From positions 32,254,716 through 32,318,715 of the forward strand of contig OY735220.1 in NCBI GenBank assembly GCA_963457665.1: 64,000 nucleotides of DNA, read 5' to 3'. The DNA comes from Thysanoteuthis rhombus (lineage: Eukaryota > Mollusca > Cephalopoda > Oegopsida > Thysanoteuthidae). The notes under the pieces are model-generated. The model saw nothing but the letters and a program-made list of their open reading frames with translations. It did not search any database and had not been told where the DNA came from. Numbering within the stretch: the first letter of the stretch is position 1; each line of letters begins with the position of its first letter. Position numbers and translations under genes: made by a program. Positions 35,301-45,165 of this stretch are shown here, piece after piece.

Positions 35301-37687
35301 AAATAAGTCTCTAAACAATTAAAATAAATTGAACTTTTTTTAATCAGTGATATATTTAATAGTGATTCATTCAACGTAAAAAATGGAAACGGTAAGAAGA
35401 AAAAGAAAAAAAAATAATCATTCAGTTGATATTTTTTTCTTAATTACAAAGAAATTGAGACTTCTTTTTCTTTCTATCAAGTTGTTCTTGAGTGTTTTAA
35501 AGGAGATTGTGTTGCTTTTTGTCCGGACCCTACACTCGACTCACACAGACACCTAAGCAAAACTCATGCAAAAAAAAAATAACTTTGAAAAATTGCTCTT
35601 TTAATGGAAATAAAAGCAACACAATTGAATTTAAACCTGTTTCAGAACCTTTTAAAAGGCACGCACATAAAATCAAAACTTACTATATGTAACTTGAAAC
35701 TTGAACGACAAAAAATAGAATGAGTGTTTTTGTTTTCTTGAATAGTGAATCAATCAAAAACTTGAAATGTTGCACCATTTTCACCAACAATTTCTTAAAG
35801 GGAAAATTTAGTACTCGTTTCAGAATCTTCGGGTTATTTACACGGTTATAACAACGAAAGAAAGAAAGGGCCACTAATATCGTTTTAAATTATTGCGGAA
35901 TTAATACTTCGTAAAGTTACAAAGGGTTTCGTGCACATTAAGAATAGAAAATCAAAGAATTCTTTCAAAAACAATCATAGTTAAGATTCTTGCAGTAAAT
36001 CTGAACACAATAAATTATTTTTTTCGCAAGTATAAAATTTAAAAAAGGAAGAAAAAAAATGGATCGAATCCACAATACAGTTACTGTTGATTTTATTCAG
36101 TTGAATAATGAAATTATATTGATTATTTTCCGACAAAAAATTGGAATATCGCCAACTACTTCAAAATGTAACCTGAATTTATAACAATACAGAAAATATT
36201 ACCGTTTTCTGACCTTTACAAGAATTCTATAAAGATTTCTTTGTTGTTGAGTTAATATTTCATGCAGCGCAAGCTATTTTGTCGAATAACGCATCATGCT
36301 ATGCACCCGGCATTTCAGGCTCTAATTGTACCGGATGTATAGCACTTGTGACTGAAGACTCATCTCCTCAACATAAATAACAATTATTTTTCTGCATTCT
36401 AAACTGCATATATTTCGATGCTAATGAAATATAGTCAAGTGAAGAAAAAAATGTTGAATAAGTGCAATTAAAACGAACAGAAAAGTTATACAACAAAGAA
36501 TAATATAGTGAGGCTATTCCACCGATTTTAGCGAAATCAACAACATTTAGAGATAACGGGATCGTGTGAATAGTAGTATTCTTGTAGAACATCAGGATAT
36601 CGCAATTTTACTCATCTGTGTTCCAAAATTGAATACCATGAAAAAAGACAATTAAATACGGGAGAATAAAGCATTTTGGTGATTTTTTTCAAGGAGTACA
36701 AGTGGTATATCAGGCTAATTATGTTAAATTTATAAATGAAATGAGGGTTTCACAGAAACGTGTTTGGCATAGATGACAACTTACTAATACTAGCAGCATT
36801 GTGACGCTAAAAGGAACTGAATTTCCGTGATCAACAAAAACAATTCCGATTTGTTTTTCACTTGTGTTGTCCCTACAAGGAGTTTTTAACCCCAGCAAGA
36901 CTAAGATAATTCTATTTAAAGTCATTTCCAACGGTATCTTGAAGTAAATAAATAAATATAAGCAAAGGAAACTCTTTTGTTGCATGGTATATACACACGC
37001 ACCAAATACACAGGGCTTAAGGATACATAGCGCAAGAGATAAACCACCGGTATAAAAACAAAATCATGAAATTTCTTCGTCGAGAATAGAATATAAACAA
37101 TTATAATTGACTGTGCATTTTTCAACTTAATCTTTTAAAGATAGCTGTGTCGAGGAAAATTTTTTAAATAAATCAGATAGATTCACATTTATAGAAACAA
37201 AATTATAAAAGCAACAAGAGAGGTTTGTTTTATTTAATTTTAGGGGAAAAACTTGAAAGACACGAAAGTTAACTTGACAATAGTGGCTAATAATGTTGTT
37301 TTTTTTTTTCTAAATGAGGATGAGAGGGTTCTCACGAAAATTATACGGAATTATTATCAGTTTGATATTTGAGAAAGATTGAAAACTTTGGAGGATTTTT
37401 CAAGAAGTCAATCGATCGTTCGAACCCTCGTGAATCAATATTTCTTTCCTTTTCTATGATCCATCTGGGGAGAAAAAATTCATTGTCTTAGTTTTTTTCT
37501 TTTTTTTTTGTAATGTCAGACTGATTTAGAAGTGGGTTTTCAATCTCACTAAAATGAATCCAATCACGAAATGAAACCTAGAATCCACGGATCCAATATT
37601 TGCGAAAAAGAGATAATGCTTATATTTTGGTTTGGTTAGGCTCGTAGTGGGCACTCAGTTGGATTAAGGGCTAGAATTCCAGGCTGG
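32392..37687. other. Repeat-poor, comparatively CpG-rich region; no gene identified
   Basis: From about 33150 on, CpG dinucleotides become visibly common (for example AGAGCGCGAATAAG near 34530 and TCGATCGTTCGAACCCTCG near 37410). In the flanking repeats most CpG positions have decayed to TG or CA. None of the repeat families of this window were seen here. There is a small AAT run at about 34638-34662. I could not support any exon: reading frames are below 90 codons and match no family. Confidence 0.5.
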
Positions 37688-37853
37688 CAGAATTGCCAAT
37701 TTAGATATTTTCTATTTTCATTTTTCAAATTTGCGGGTAAAGTTCTGCCGATTTAGGTGTTTTGTTTTGGGTTTGTTTTTTTTTTTCAATTCGGGGGTGA
37801 TTTCCACATTTGAAAAATTGGACAAAAATATCGAAATTGGCAAACCTGACCAT
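37688..37853 (+). mobile_element. TIR element, hAT-like ends
   Basis: The left end CAGAATTGCCAATTTAGATA then TTTTC, and ATTTTTCAAATTTG. The reverse complement of the right end reads CAGGTTTGCCAATTTCGATA then TTTTTG, and AATTTTTCAAATGTG. Inverted repeats of about 45 bp thus meet across a 70-bp interior. The CAGG(G/T)TTGCC type end is common in hAT MITEs, but no 8-bp target duplication was seen, so the superfamily is tentative. Confidence 0.65.
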
Positions 37854-38949
37854 CAGGGTCGGGTTCAAGAGCTGGAATGCTTGGTTGTTGAAGTTCTGGG
37901 ATTTTCGTGGTTTTATGACCGAGAATGATTTTTTTTATATCCAATATTTTGTTTACAATCTCAACTAGTATAACACAAATGAAGTATAATTAATTAGCAC
38001 AGAAATCCAACACCAGAAGCATAAAGCGATCTTGTTGGAATCGTTAACTTGAGAGAGAATTTTAGAAGCTTTCATTTCCAAACAAACGTCTGAAATACAA
38101 ATTTCCCGAATTAATTTATTCTGTTTCCCTTTCATAAACTTGAGAAATTTACATTTTTGAAAGTTAAATATAAACCAAATATTTAGATCCTCTTGTTATT
38201 TCCAATGATTACTCACTACCAACAAGGCAACATTTATGTAAACAAAACTAAATCGTATCAAAATGGTTTGAGAACTTGGAGAGCGACTTTATCTTATTTT
38301 TAACCAGAGGGTATCCCCAGATTACGAAACAGATTTCAAAGATCTTGTGTATATAAATAACTAGAAATCATTGAAAAGGTAGAGACATTCTTTTAAAAAT
38401 AAATCCAAATGAATAGAAACGTTTTCTTCTCTTTCAAAGACACATGGCACATGTAACGTTGTAAACGATAAAAATAATGTAAGACTACCTTAAGAAATGT
38501 TGAACTAAGAAAAGAGAAAGAAATAAACGGACAAAAAAAAGGAAAAAAGATACGATAGATAAATAAATAAAGACAAAAGAATGATATGTGGTGGATAATT
38601 TCAGCTAAAATTGTACGAGCTTGTTGCTTCACACTTGAAATGAAATGGAATATTCCTTCTAACAAAAACAAAGGCGAATATGTCAAAAAAAATGGATTTA
38701 AAGCATTGCGTGGGTCCACAGAAAAAGCAAAAGTTGTGACAGAAAACAAGAAGGATTTAAAATATACAAAAAAGGAAAGTAAATAAATAGAGGAAAGGAA
38801 TTCTTTCAACAGTAATTAGTGAGCAAGTAAAGTACTTACTTATTTTAAAAGACTTTTTTTTTTTTGGAGGAAGCGAAGAAGAGCACACACGCATCTATCT
38901 ACTCCAGAGTAACATGATGTTGTGTATGTATGAAATGTATTACCGTTGT
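37854..38949. other. No gene identified
   Basis: AT-rich with moderate CpG. Two frames overlap at 38393-38809 on opposite strands, both compositionally biased (Phe/Ser or Lys). Neither is supported. Confidence 0.4.
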
Positions 38950-39560
38950 TGTGTTGCATTAACTTGGCCACAAGAAGCAATCAGCAGCAGCAGTAGCCGT
39001 CACTCACTGTGGTGACCATGACGGAGGCGGTGGCAGCGACCGTGAGGGAACGGAGGAACAAGTTTAGGCCATATCGGCCATTTTGTGGCCAAATTTAGCA
39101 TTTTCTTTCTGAAAGTGCATTTGGATATTCTTCGGTATTTTTTTTGTAATTTCCCAAGAACTTTTTATTTGAAAAAAAAAATAATAAAAGATTTGCAAGT
39201 AATTTTTGCGCTTCCAAGACCATTATTTCCTCAAGAAATTTGTCAGTTTGAAAAATGTCCTTCTTTTTAAGGTTATGTATGGGGGTTCTCTTTACAATGT
39301 AATTGTAATGCAGTATTGAACTCTTACTTTCTGTCATTCGTACGAACCAAAAAACTTATTTTAACATTTTTAATAAATTTTAATTTTTGGTATATACAGC
39401 GGTATTGGTTTGTTTTATAGACAATTTTAATATTTGGCCATTTCTTGGCCATTTTTGCATGTTTCTGGCCAGAAATGTCTTCAATTATTTGGCAACCCTG
39501 CGGAGACGACGTTGACGGAGACGATGGCAGCAGTAGAAGCAGCAGATAGCGTCGTTTCTG
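38950..39560. promoter_or_regulatory. GC/CpG-rich patch, candidate promoter or first exon, split by an insertion
   Basis: 38975-39060 (ATGACGGAGGCGGTGGCAGC and around) and 39496-39560 (CGGAGACGACGTTGACGG, ATGGCAGCAGTAGAAGC) are by far the most GC- and CpG-rich DNA of the window. They are separated by an AT-rich insertion with inverted GGCCA-type ends. In the right part a frame reads MAAVEAADSVVSVPDSSPS before running into pyrimidine repeats. This resembles an unmethylated promoter/5' exon patch, but no splice donor, TATA box or homologue could be fixed. Function is inference only. Confidence 0.3.
39066..39494. mobile_element. AT-rich insertion with inverted GGCCA-rich ends (hAT-like?)
   Basis: Left: AGGCCATATCGGCCATTTTG then TGGCCAAATTTAGCA. 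The reverse complement of the right end reads CAGGGTTGCCAAATAATTG, then TGGCCAAGAAATGGCC and AAATATT. The CAGGGTTGCCA start is a frequent hAT-type terminus. CGGAG occurs on both sides of the insertion (flanks GGAACGGAGG and CCTGCGGAGAC), a possible short target duplication. Confidence 0.5.
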
Positions 39561-39574
39561 TGCCTGATTCCTCC

Positions 39575-40138
39575 CCTTCGTTTTTCCTCACAAACTTTCA
39601 CTCTTACTTTCTTACTTTTTTCTTTCTCTTTTCTTTCATCCAATTCTTCCTCCACCTACCGCTCTCTCACTTCTTCCTTCACCTTCTTTTTTTCAAAGTT
39701 CCTCCCTGTCTCTCTTTCTTCTTATCCATTAATATCTTCATCCTCCTCTCTTACCTTTTTCTCCATCCTTTTCGTTGTTTTCTACCTTTCCTGTTCTATT
39801 TGGTTTCATGTTATTCTTCCTTTACTTCCCTATCTGTCACTTCCTCTCTCACTTTTTTCCAAAGTTATTCTTCCTCTCTCTCCTTTATCTTCTCCTCCTC
39901 TGCGAATGTCTCTATCCTCCTCTCTAACCCTTTTCTCCATCCACTTCTCCATTCTTTTTCTCTTATTTATCCATATCCTTTGTTTCTTTGAATTTCTCTC
40001 CCGTCTTTCTTCTCCTACTTCTCCAATAACTTCTTTCTCTCCTTCTCTTTCATTTTCTGTTTCTCTCGTTCTTTCTCATTTTTATATTTTGCACATTTAT
40101 TTTCTTCATTTTCTTTTCCCTTTTCTTTCTTTACTGTA
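39575..40138. repeat. Polypyrimidine tract (~560 bp)
   Basis: The plus strand is almost only C and T (TTC, CTT and CTC patches) right up to a family M copy. Open frames of up to 185 codons across it, rich in Phe, Ser and Leu, are a composition artefact. Confidence 0.85.
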
Positions 40139-40201
40139 TTAGAAACCGTCAACCAAAACTGTCACCTGAACAGTCAAATTAAATTCTTGTTTTCAAGTGG
40201 G

Positions 40202-40247
<46 letters not shown>

Positions 40248-40658
40248 CATCTATCTATGTGTCGTGGGAACATAACGCCTCAGTGGTGCTACATACTGAA
40301 ATTTTCAACATTTACCCCATATTATTCTAGGAAAAAAACACGATTTTTAAAAATTTGTTTCTTGACACACATCTCTCAAGTAGGTTTCTAGTGGGGGGAT
40401 TCAATTTGCCATGTAAGTTTATGCTTATTCACGCTTGTTCGGTTTTGTTTTTCTTTTCGAATTGGTCTCTTAGTTTGTGTCAGGCGGTGTTCATGCTTGT
40501 CTCTCGAAAATTCAGACATTTTTAATGATCACTGTCAAACAAAAGGTATCACAAGAAACTCATTCATTGAACACCCCTTTTTCCAGTTTCTTAATTGATC
40601 ATCCCCAAAAGACGTTGGTCACGTGACGGTTTATATTGAGTGACTAAGTGAACCTGTT
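40139..40658 (-). mobile_element. Family M element, near full length (520 bp)
   Basis: TTAGAAACCGTCAACCAAAA to GTGACTAAGTGAACCTGTT. It carries the complete interior in reverse: GGTCTATC(TATC)n at 40203-40257, TTTCAACATTTACC, TTTGTGTCAGGCGGTG, AATGATCACTGTC, TTGATCATCCCC and GTTGGTCACGTGACGG. The (CTAT)n has grown at the place where other copies read GGCTGGCTATGTATG. A good reference copy for the family. Confidence 0.85.
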
Positions 40659-40843
40659 CAAATTTTCCTTCTACTTCGGAACTTTGACACCTGAGGTATT
40701 AATTTCCTTTCTCTCTCACTTTCAATGCATCTATCAATTAACCTACTTATCAATCAATATTTGATCTCTGTTTTATTTGAACTAGTTTGAACCAATCTTA
40801 TTCTTATCTATCAGCAACATAACATATCTGTGTGCCCATCCTA

Positions 40844-41172
40844 TTAGAAACCAACCAACTAAAGCTGACAACAAAGGTTTCTACAGTTCTCAAGTTGGTC
40901 TGACTGACTGGCTATCTATGTACGTGCTGTGTGTACAGACCACATCAATGGAGCTGGGAGTTGAAAATTTTACTCCTTATTACGTCTCTCTGGGGAAAAG
41001 CGTGTTTCTAGTTTTGAAAATACCTCTAACAAATAGGTTTTTAGTGGGTGGGGGGTAATTTATGTTGTAAGTTTATGCTAAATTAGTGATCACTGCCAAA
41101 CAAAAGGTGAGAGAACCAACTCATTCTAGATCATCTTTTTGTTGATTTCGCAGTTGCCAAAAGATATATTGG
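40844..41172 (-). mobile_element. Family M element, right part missing
   Basis: TTAGAAACCAACCAACTAAA start, interior through GCAGTTGCCAAAAGATATAT, then a direct switch into the middle of a second M copy at 41173. Confidence 0.75.
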
Positions 41173-41514
41173 TTGTCTATGTGTTGCTCATACAGGCTGC
41201 ACCAATAGATCTAGAGGGCTGAAAATTTCAATATTCACTCATTATAATGTCCAAAAAAAAAAAAACGCCTTTTTGATTTTTGAAAATCCCCCTCACAATA
41301 GGTTTATAGAGGATGGTTCAATTTGCCATGTAGGATAATGCTAAATTGGCCCCTTGATTTGTTTACGGCAATATTCACGCTTATTTTTTTTTCGAAAATT
41401 GGACAACAAAAGCCGAGAGAATTAACTTATTTATTAATCCCCTCCCAACTTTGCATGCTGCAAATATATATTGGTGACGTAACAGTTTCTATTGAGTGAC
41501 TAACCAGACCAGTC
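41173..41514 (-). mobile_element. Family M element, left part missing
   Basis: Begins at GGTTGTCTATGTGTTGC, a mid-element position. Runs through GCTGAAAATTTCAATATTC to GACTAACCAGACCAGTC. Same orientation as the copy just before it, so a dimer or recombinant. Confidence 0.75.
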
Positions 41515-41790
41515 AACAATCCAATTATTGTTTATGCCAGTAGAGTTATATTCGTATCTACATTTTCACTCTGCATATTAATTGTTCAGATACATTAATC
41601 CATCAGACTATCTTAGAGCATAGCGGATGAAAGCAATTCGGAAAACCATACTTGAAAGTAATCAACATTAAAAATGCAACTCATTTTATGAAGATTTCTT
41701 GCTCGTTAGTTTCTACTTGTTCGCACCTTGATTATATCTATCAGTGAATTCACTTTCATCTGCGCATTCTACTCAAGTTATAACTAAATA

Positions 41791-42060
41791 CAGTTATACC
41801 TCATTTTACAAACTTCCACTTTACGAACTCCTGGCTCTACGAAGATTTCAAACTTAGTGGAAATTATATAGAACCTTATTTTCATTCAGTTTGAGCAGAG
41901 TAGAAAGTTTTTTTCCCCACAAATGACGAGCTCTGTGACAAGTTCGTACGTACTGTCAGTCAATAGAAGATGCATTGTTTTCTATGAATAATTATATCTC
42001 ATTTTACGAATTCCCCATTAACGAACTATCATTCGGAAGAATTGAGGTAAGGTATACCTG
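41791..42060 (+). mobile_element. Tigger-like MITE with TA target site
   Basis: CAGTTATACCTCATTTTACG-type left end and AGGTAAGGTATACCTG right end, with TA at 41789-41790 and 42061-42062. A second ATATCTCATTTTACGAATTC-like block lies inside at 41993. The termini resemble Tigger/pogo ends (CAG...ATACCTC). 270 bp, non-coding. Confidence 0.75.
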
Positions 42061-42533
42061 TAACTTACAAAACCATATCTTTCGATATCTTCACGAATCT
42101 CTTTGTCGTTTTCTGTATTCCTCGGATTCTCTCTCTCTCTCAACACGAATACACTTACGCACACACATACACAGAAACATACATACACACAAAGAGGGTT
42201 AATTGCTGGGAATGGGGTTTGATAATGTACTGATGAGAGTTTTATTTTGGGTTCGTGATTAAAATTACAGGTTGTTTAAAGATATACTCTGCTATTCTAT
42301 TTTAGTAACTTTAGATGGGTTTTGGTGAGGGTTTTTTAGGGGGAGGTATCGACCGCATGTTGCAATAATAGCAAGCGAAATTTTAGTGGTTAGACTAATT
42401 TAATGGTTACACTAATTGCCGAGGAGAGAGATTTTGGTAATCAGTAAACGTTTAGAAAAAATCGGTAATCAGTAATTTTTCCAATAAATTTTGAGATGCT
42501 GTGAAATTTCAAAATAGAAAAAAAACAAAAAAA

Positions 42534-42967
42534 ACAGGTCTGGTTAATCACTCAATTGTCACATGACCAACGTTTTTTGGCAGTCTTCTGTGTTGAGGAT
42601 GATCAATTAAAAAAATTGGAAAAAGGGGTGATCAAGAATTAGGTTACTTCTCTCACCTTTTGTTGGACAGTGATCACTCAGTCTGAGTTTTCAAAAAACA
42701 AACAAACAGACACTGACTAAGAAGTCAAATTAGCAGATTCTCTCATAGGAAATTGGACTCTGCACTAAAAACCTATTTACGGGGGGAATTTTTTCTTTTT
42801 TTTTAAAATTTTTTTCGTGACATAATACAGAGTAGATATTTGAATTTCCAGCCCATTTCTGCTGTCTGTAAGCTTTAAACATAGATAGCTAGCTAGCTGG
42901 ACCAACCTGAAAACTGAAGACACCTATATTAACGGTTTTGGTTGACAGTCTTGGTTGACGGTTTCTA
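42534..42967 (+). mobile_element. Family M element
   Basis: ACAGGTCTGGTTAATCACTC start and GGTTGACGGTTTCTAA end. All main interior blocks are present, with AGCTAGCTAGCTGG in place of the usual AGCCAGCCAGACC. Confidence 0.85.
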
Positions 42968-43151
42968 AAAACACAAAGAGAATCTAAATGAAAGCACTTC
43001 AGTGATATTTAATTCACAACTTCAGGATCACCATCTCTGGACTAAAATTTTGCTTATGATTGCAAGAGGTCGATCTCACTACAGCAAACACTTGTAAAAG
43101 AGAGAGGTCCGGCCTCTTAAAAAAAGAAAAAAAAAAAAATTTGCTAGTCAT

Positions 43152-43393
43152 TATTTCTATTATTATTTGGACTATCCTTATCTTGGTTGTTTTTTATACA
43201 ACGTTTCGGCCGTTGTACTCTACGGCCTTCATCAGGTATCATCTGGTAGGTGTGGGGAAGTAACAAACCAAACCCTTTATTTAACCGACGGGGGTATATT
43301 GACCGCACTTCCCTAAGAAAAACAACCAAGGTGAGGATAGTCCAAATAATAATAGAAATAATAGTAATACCTCATCTCAAAAATTCAGAGATA
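43152..43393 (+). mobile_element. Penelope-type fold-back retroposon A, with 12-bp target duplication
   Basis: Flanked by TTTGCTAGTCAT (43140-43151) and TTTGCAAGTCAT (43394-43405). Inverted arms of about 45 bp: TTATTATTTGGACTATCC on the left, GGATAGTCCAAATAATAAT on the right. After the right arm comes the tail ACCTCATCTCAAAAATTCAG that two sister copies share. A hammerhead-like core lies on the minus strand at 43204-43235. The interior 43236-43320 is unrecognised. The non-fixed 12-13 bp duplications and shared 3' tail indicate retroposition. Confidence 0.7.
43190..43250 (-). ncRNA. Hammerhead-like ribozyme core
   Basis: The minus strand reads CTGATGA (43235-43229), an extra A, a perfect six-pair stem II GGCCGT / ACGGCC with loop AGAGTACA, then GAAA (43207-43204). 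GTTGT - ATAAAAA - ACAAC follows as a possible stem III of five pairs. The two bases before that stem do not pair and no UH cleavage step follows it, so the fold is not a canonical hammerhead. It could be a decayed or altered form. Confidence 0.5.
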
Positions 43394-43854
43394 TTTGCAA
43401 GTCATCTTCTGTACTTCATAAGATTCTTGTTCCTTCATTAAATCTGTCAGTTTTGAAAAAAGTAAATTTTTCATTGATTTTTAGACTCTATTTACAATGT
43501 AACTATAATCCTAAGCTGGACCCATACATGAATATTTTTTCCATTTTTAAGAGGTTTGACCCCTCACATTCAGAAGTTCACCAGAGCCCATCTAAAGATA
43601 CCAAAATAGAAGAAGAGTCTATCTTGAAACAACCTGTAATTTTAATCATGAACTTCAAATAAGACTCTGATCGGTTCACTATCTCCCGATGGCTCCCCCG
43701 GGAATTAGTCTCACCACATTGAAAACAATGGTCCCCAAAATGACTTTATTTATTTCTATTCCAAACTTTACTGAAAGCCCAAAATAAAAAAAAGTTATTT
43801 GTTATAATATCACAATTGAAATAAAGAGAATATATTTTGAAACACCATATGTAT

Positions 43855-43960
43855 TGGAAACCATCAAACAAAACTGTCACCAACTGTCAACATCGTTTTC
43901 TTTAAATCTCAAGCAAATCTGACTGGCTGGCTATCTATCTGTCTATCAGTCTATCTATCT
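43855..43960 (-). mobile_element. Family M fragment running into (CTAT)n
   Basis: TTGGAAACCATCAAACAAAA, then TCTGACTGGCTGGCTATC, then a (CTAT)n tract to about 44015 containing CAGGCTGTTCATAT. That motif is the reverse of the TATGAACAGCC units of the minisatellite at 44.9-45.3 kb. Confidence 0.65.
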
Positions 43961-44125
43961 ATTTCAGGCTGTTCATATTTATCTACTTATCTATCCATCT
44001 ATCTATCTATCTTAACCTGTTTATATATATCTACTATAAGTACACATAGTACATATGGTACAGATCAGGCTAGCAGTATAGCATAATATAATGATATATG
44101 AATAATACAAAGCAACTTCTGATAT

Positions 44126-44272
44126 TATTTCTAATGATATTCGGACCATCCTCATCTTGGTTGTTTTTCATACAACGTTTCGGCCGTTGCACTCTACGGC
44201 CTTTGTCAGGTATCATCTGAATATCAATAGAAATAATAATAATACCTCATCTCAAAAATTCAGAGATATACT
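44126..44272 (+). mobile_element. Penelope-type fold-back retroposon A, second copy
   Basis: Flanked by AACTTCTGATAT (44114-44125) and AACTCTTGATAT (44273-44284), a 12-bp target duplication with two differences. Short inverted arms (ATTTCTAATGATATTCGG / CTGAATATCAATAGAAAT) and the same tail ACCTCATCTCAAAAATTCAG. The ribozyme core has decayed: the minus strand reads CTGACAAAGGCC in place of CTGATGAAGGCC. Confidence 0.65.
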
Positions 44273-44285
44273 AACTCTTGATATG

Positions 44286-44504
44286 TAATGGATTTATTTC
44301 ATAGAGTGCTTGATACATACAACTTTTTTACTATTGAAGTTGAGTTGTTTTAGAGTAGAGCTGGAAATAAATAGTAGAATGTGGATTTGTTACACAAACT
44401 AGCTCATGTTTCTGCCCTCTCCGGGCCTCATCAGGTGAATGATTACCCATGTTTTAGGTAATGAGCTAGTTTGTGTAGCGAATCCACATTCTACTATTTA
44501 TCTA
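44286..44504 (-). mobile_element. Penelope-type fold-back unit B carrying a hammerhead
   Basis: The left plus-strand arm, AGTAGAATGTGGATTTGTTA then CACAAACTAGCTCAT, and the right arm, ATGAGCTAGTTTGTGTAGCG then AATCCACATTCTACT, are inverted copies of about 40 bp. They flank a hammerhead and a short spacer ACCCATGTTTTAGG. On the minus strand the unit continues past the arm to GTATCAAGCACTCTATGAAA then TAAATCCATTA. That tail also ends the units at 1.06 and 8.2 kb. No coding sequence. Confidence 0.65.
44385..44440 (-). ncRNA. Hammerhead ribozyme, type I, intact catalytic core
   Basis: Minus strand in order: ATTCAC (stem I, 44440-44435), CTGATGA (44434-44428), stem II GCCC-GGAGA-GGGC closed by a G/A mismatch, and GAAA (44412-44409). 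Stem III has eight pairs and a UA dinucleotide loop, counting A15.1 with U16.1. The cleavage-site base is A (44391), then ACAAAT (stem I, 44390-44385). The stem I strands are damaged by C-to-T type changes, but the sister arm at 44478-44483 still reads GCGAAT, a perfect partner for the ATTCGC of the 8.2-kb copy. Type I hammerheads with short stem III are known from Penelope-like elements. Confidence 0.75.
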
Positions 44505-44543
44505 CTATAAGTATATATATATTTATCTTTTTGGTGGACGTAC

Positions 44544-44910
44544 CACTTTGTTTAATTTTTTATTGGTGATATTCCGACCTTGCTGGTCAACATCTTTTTC
44601 AAACTGAATTAAAAACAGTACAAAATTTCTTGTTAAGAATTGTTTTTCCATTCTCATGACGCAGTTATTAAGTCATTCTTTTCATGAGCTGAATATCAAC
44701 AATAAAAAATTAGATCAAGTAGTATGTTCACCAATTCATTAATTTTTTTATCGGTGAGATTCAGCTCATGAAAAGAATAACTAAACAATTGCGTCATGAA
44801 AATGAAAAAACAATTCTTGACAAGAAATTTTATAATGTTCTCAATTCACGTTGAAAAAGGCGTTGACCAACAATCCCAAAATATCACCAACAAAAAAATT
44901 AAATAAAGTG
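44544..44910. repeat. Large fold-back C, arms ~165 bp
   Basis: The left arm (44544 to about 44713) has CACTTTGTTTAATTTTTTA, GGTCAACATCTTTTTCAA, AAATTTCTTGTTAAGAATTG and TTCATGAGCTGAATATCA. The reverse complement of 44741-44910 has CACTTTATTTAATTTTTTT, GGTCAACGCCTTTTTCAA, AAATTTCTTGTCAAGAATTG and TTCATGAGCTGAATCTCA. Roughly 85% identical arms with a loop of about 25 nt. A stem GACC-AGCAA-GGTC sits in the left arm (minus strand) where hammerhead stem II would be, but no CTGATGA is left. Confidence 0.75.
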
Positions 44911-44939
44911 ATAGCGATAGATAGATAGATAGATAGATG

Positions 44940-44975
<36 letters not shown>

Positions 44976-45130
44976 TGAACAGCCCAAGATAGATATCTAG
45001 ATATGAACAGCCCAAGATAGATAGATAGACAGATAGATAGAAAAGATAGATAGATAGATATGAGCAGCCCAAGATAGATAGATAGATATGAACAGCCCAA
45101 GATAGATAGATAGATAGACAGATAGATAGA

Positions 45131-45165
<35 letters not shown>

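Noticed and set aside
38393..38809. 138-codon minus-strand frame with hydrophobic stretches
   Set aside because: Biased composition, overlaps an open frame on the other strand, no start context, no motif.
39434..39991. 185-codon plus-strand frame
   Set aside because: Most of it lies in a C/T-only tract and encodes Phe/Ser/Leu repeats. Open frames are expected there by composition; only the first part is discussed, as a possible exon patch.
43190..43250. Rho-independent terminator-like hairpin
   Set aside because: The GC stem with following T/A run resembles one, but it is the stem II of a hammerhead-like core in animal DNA.
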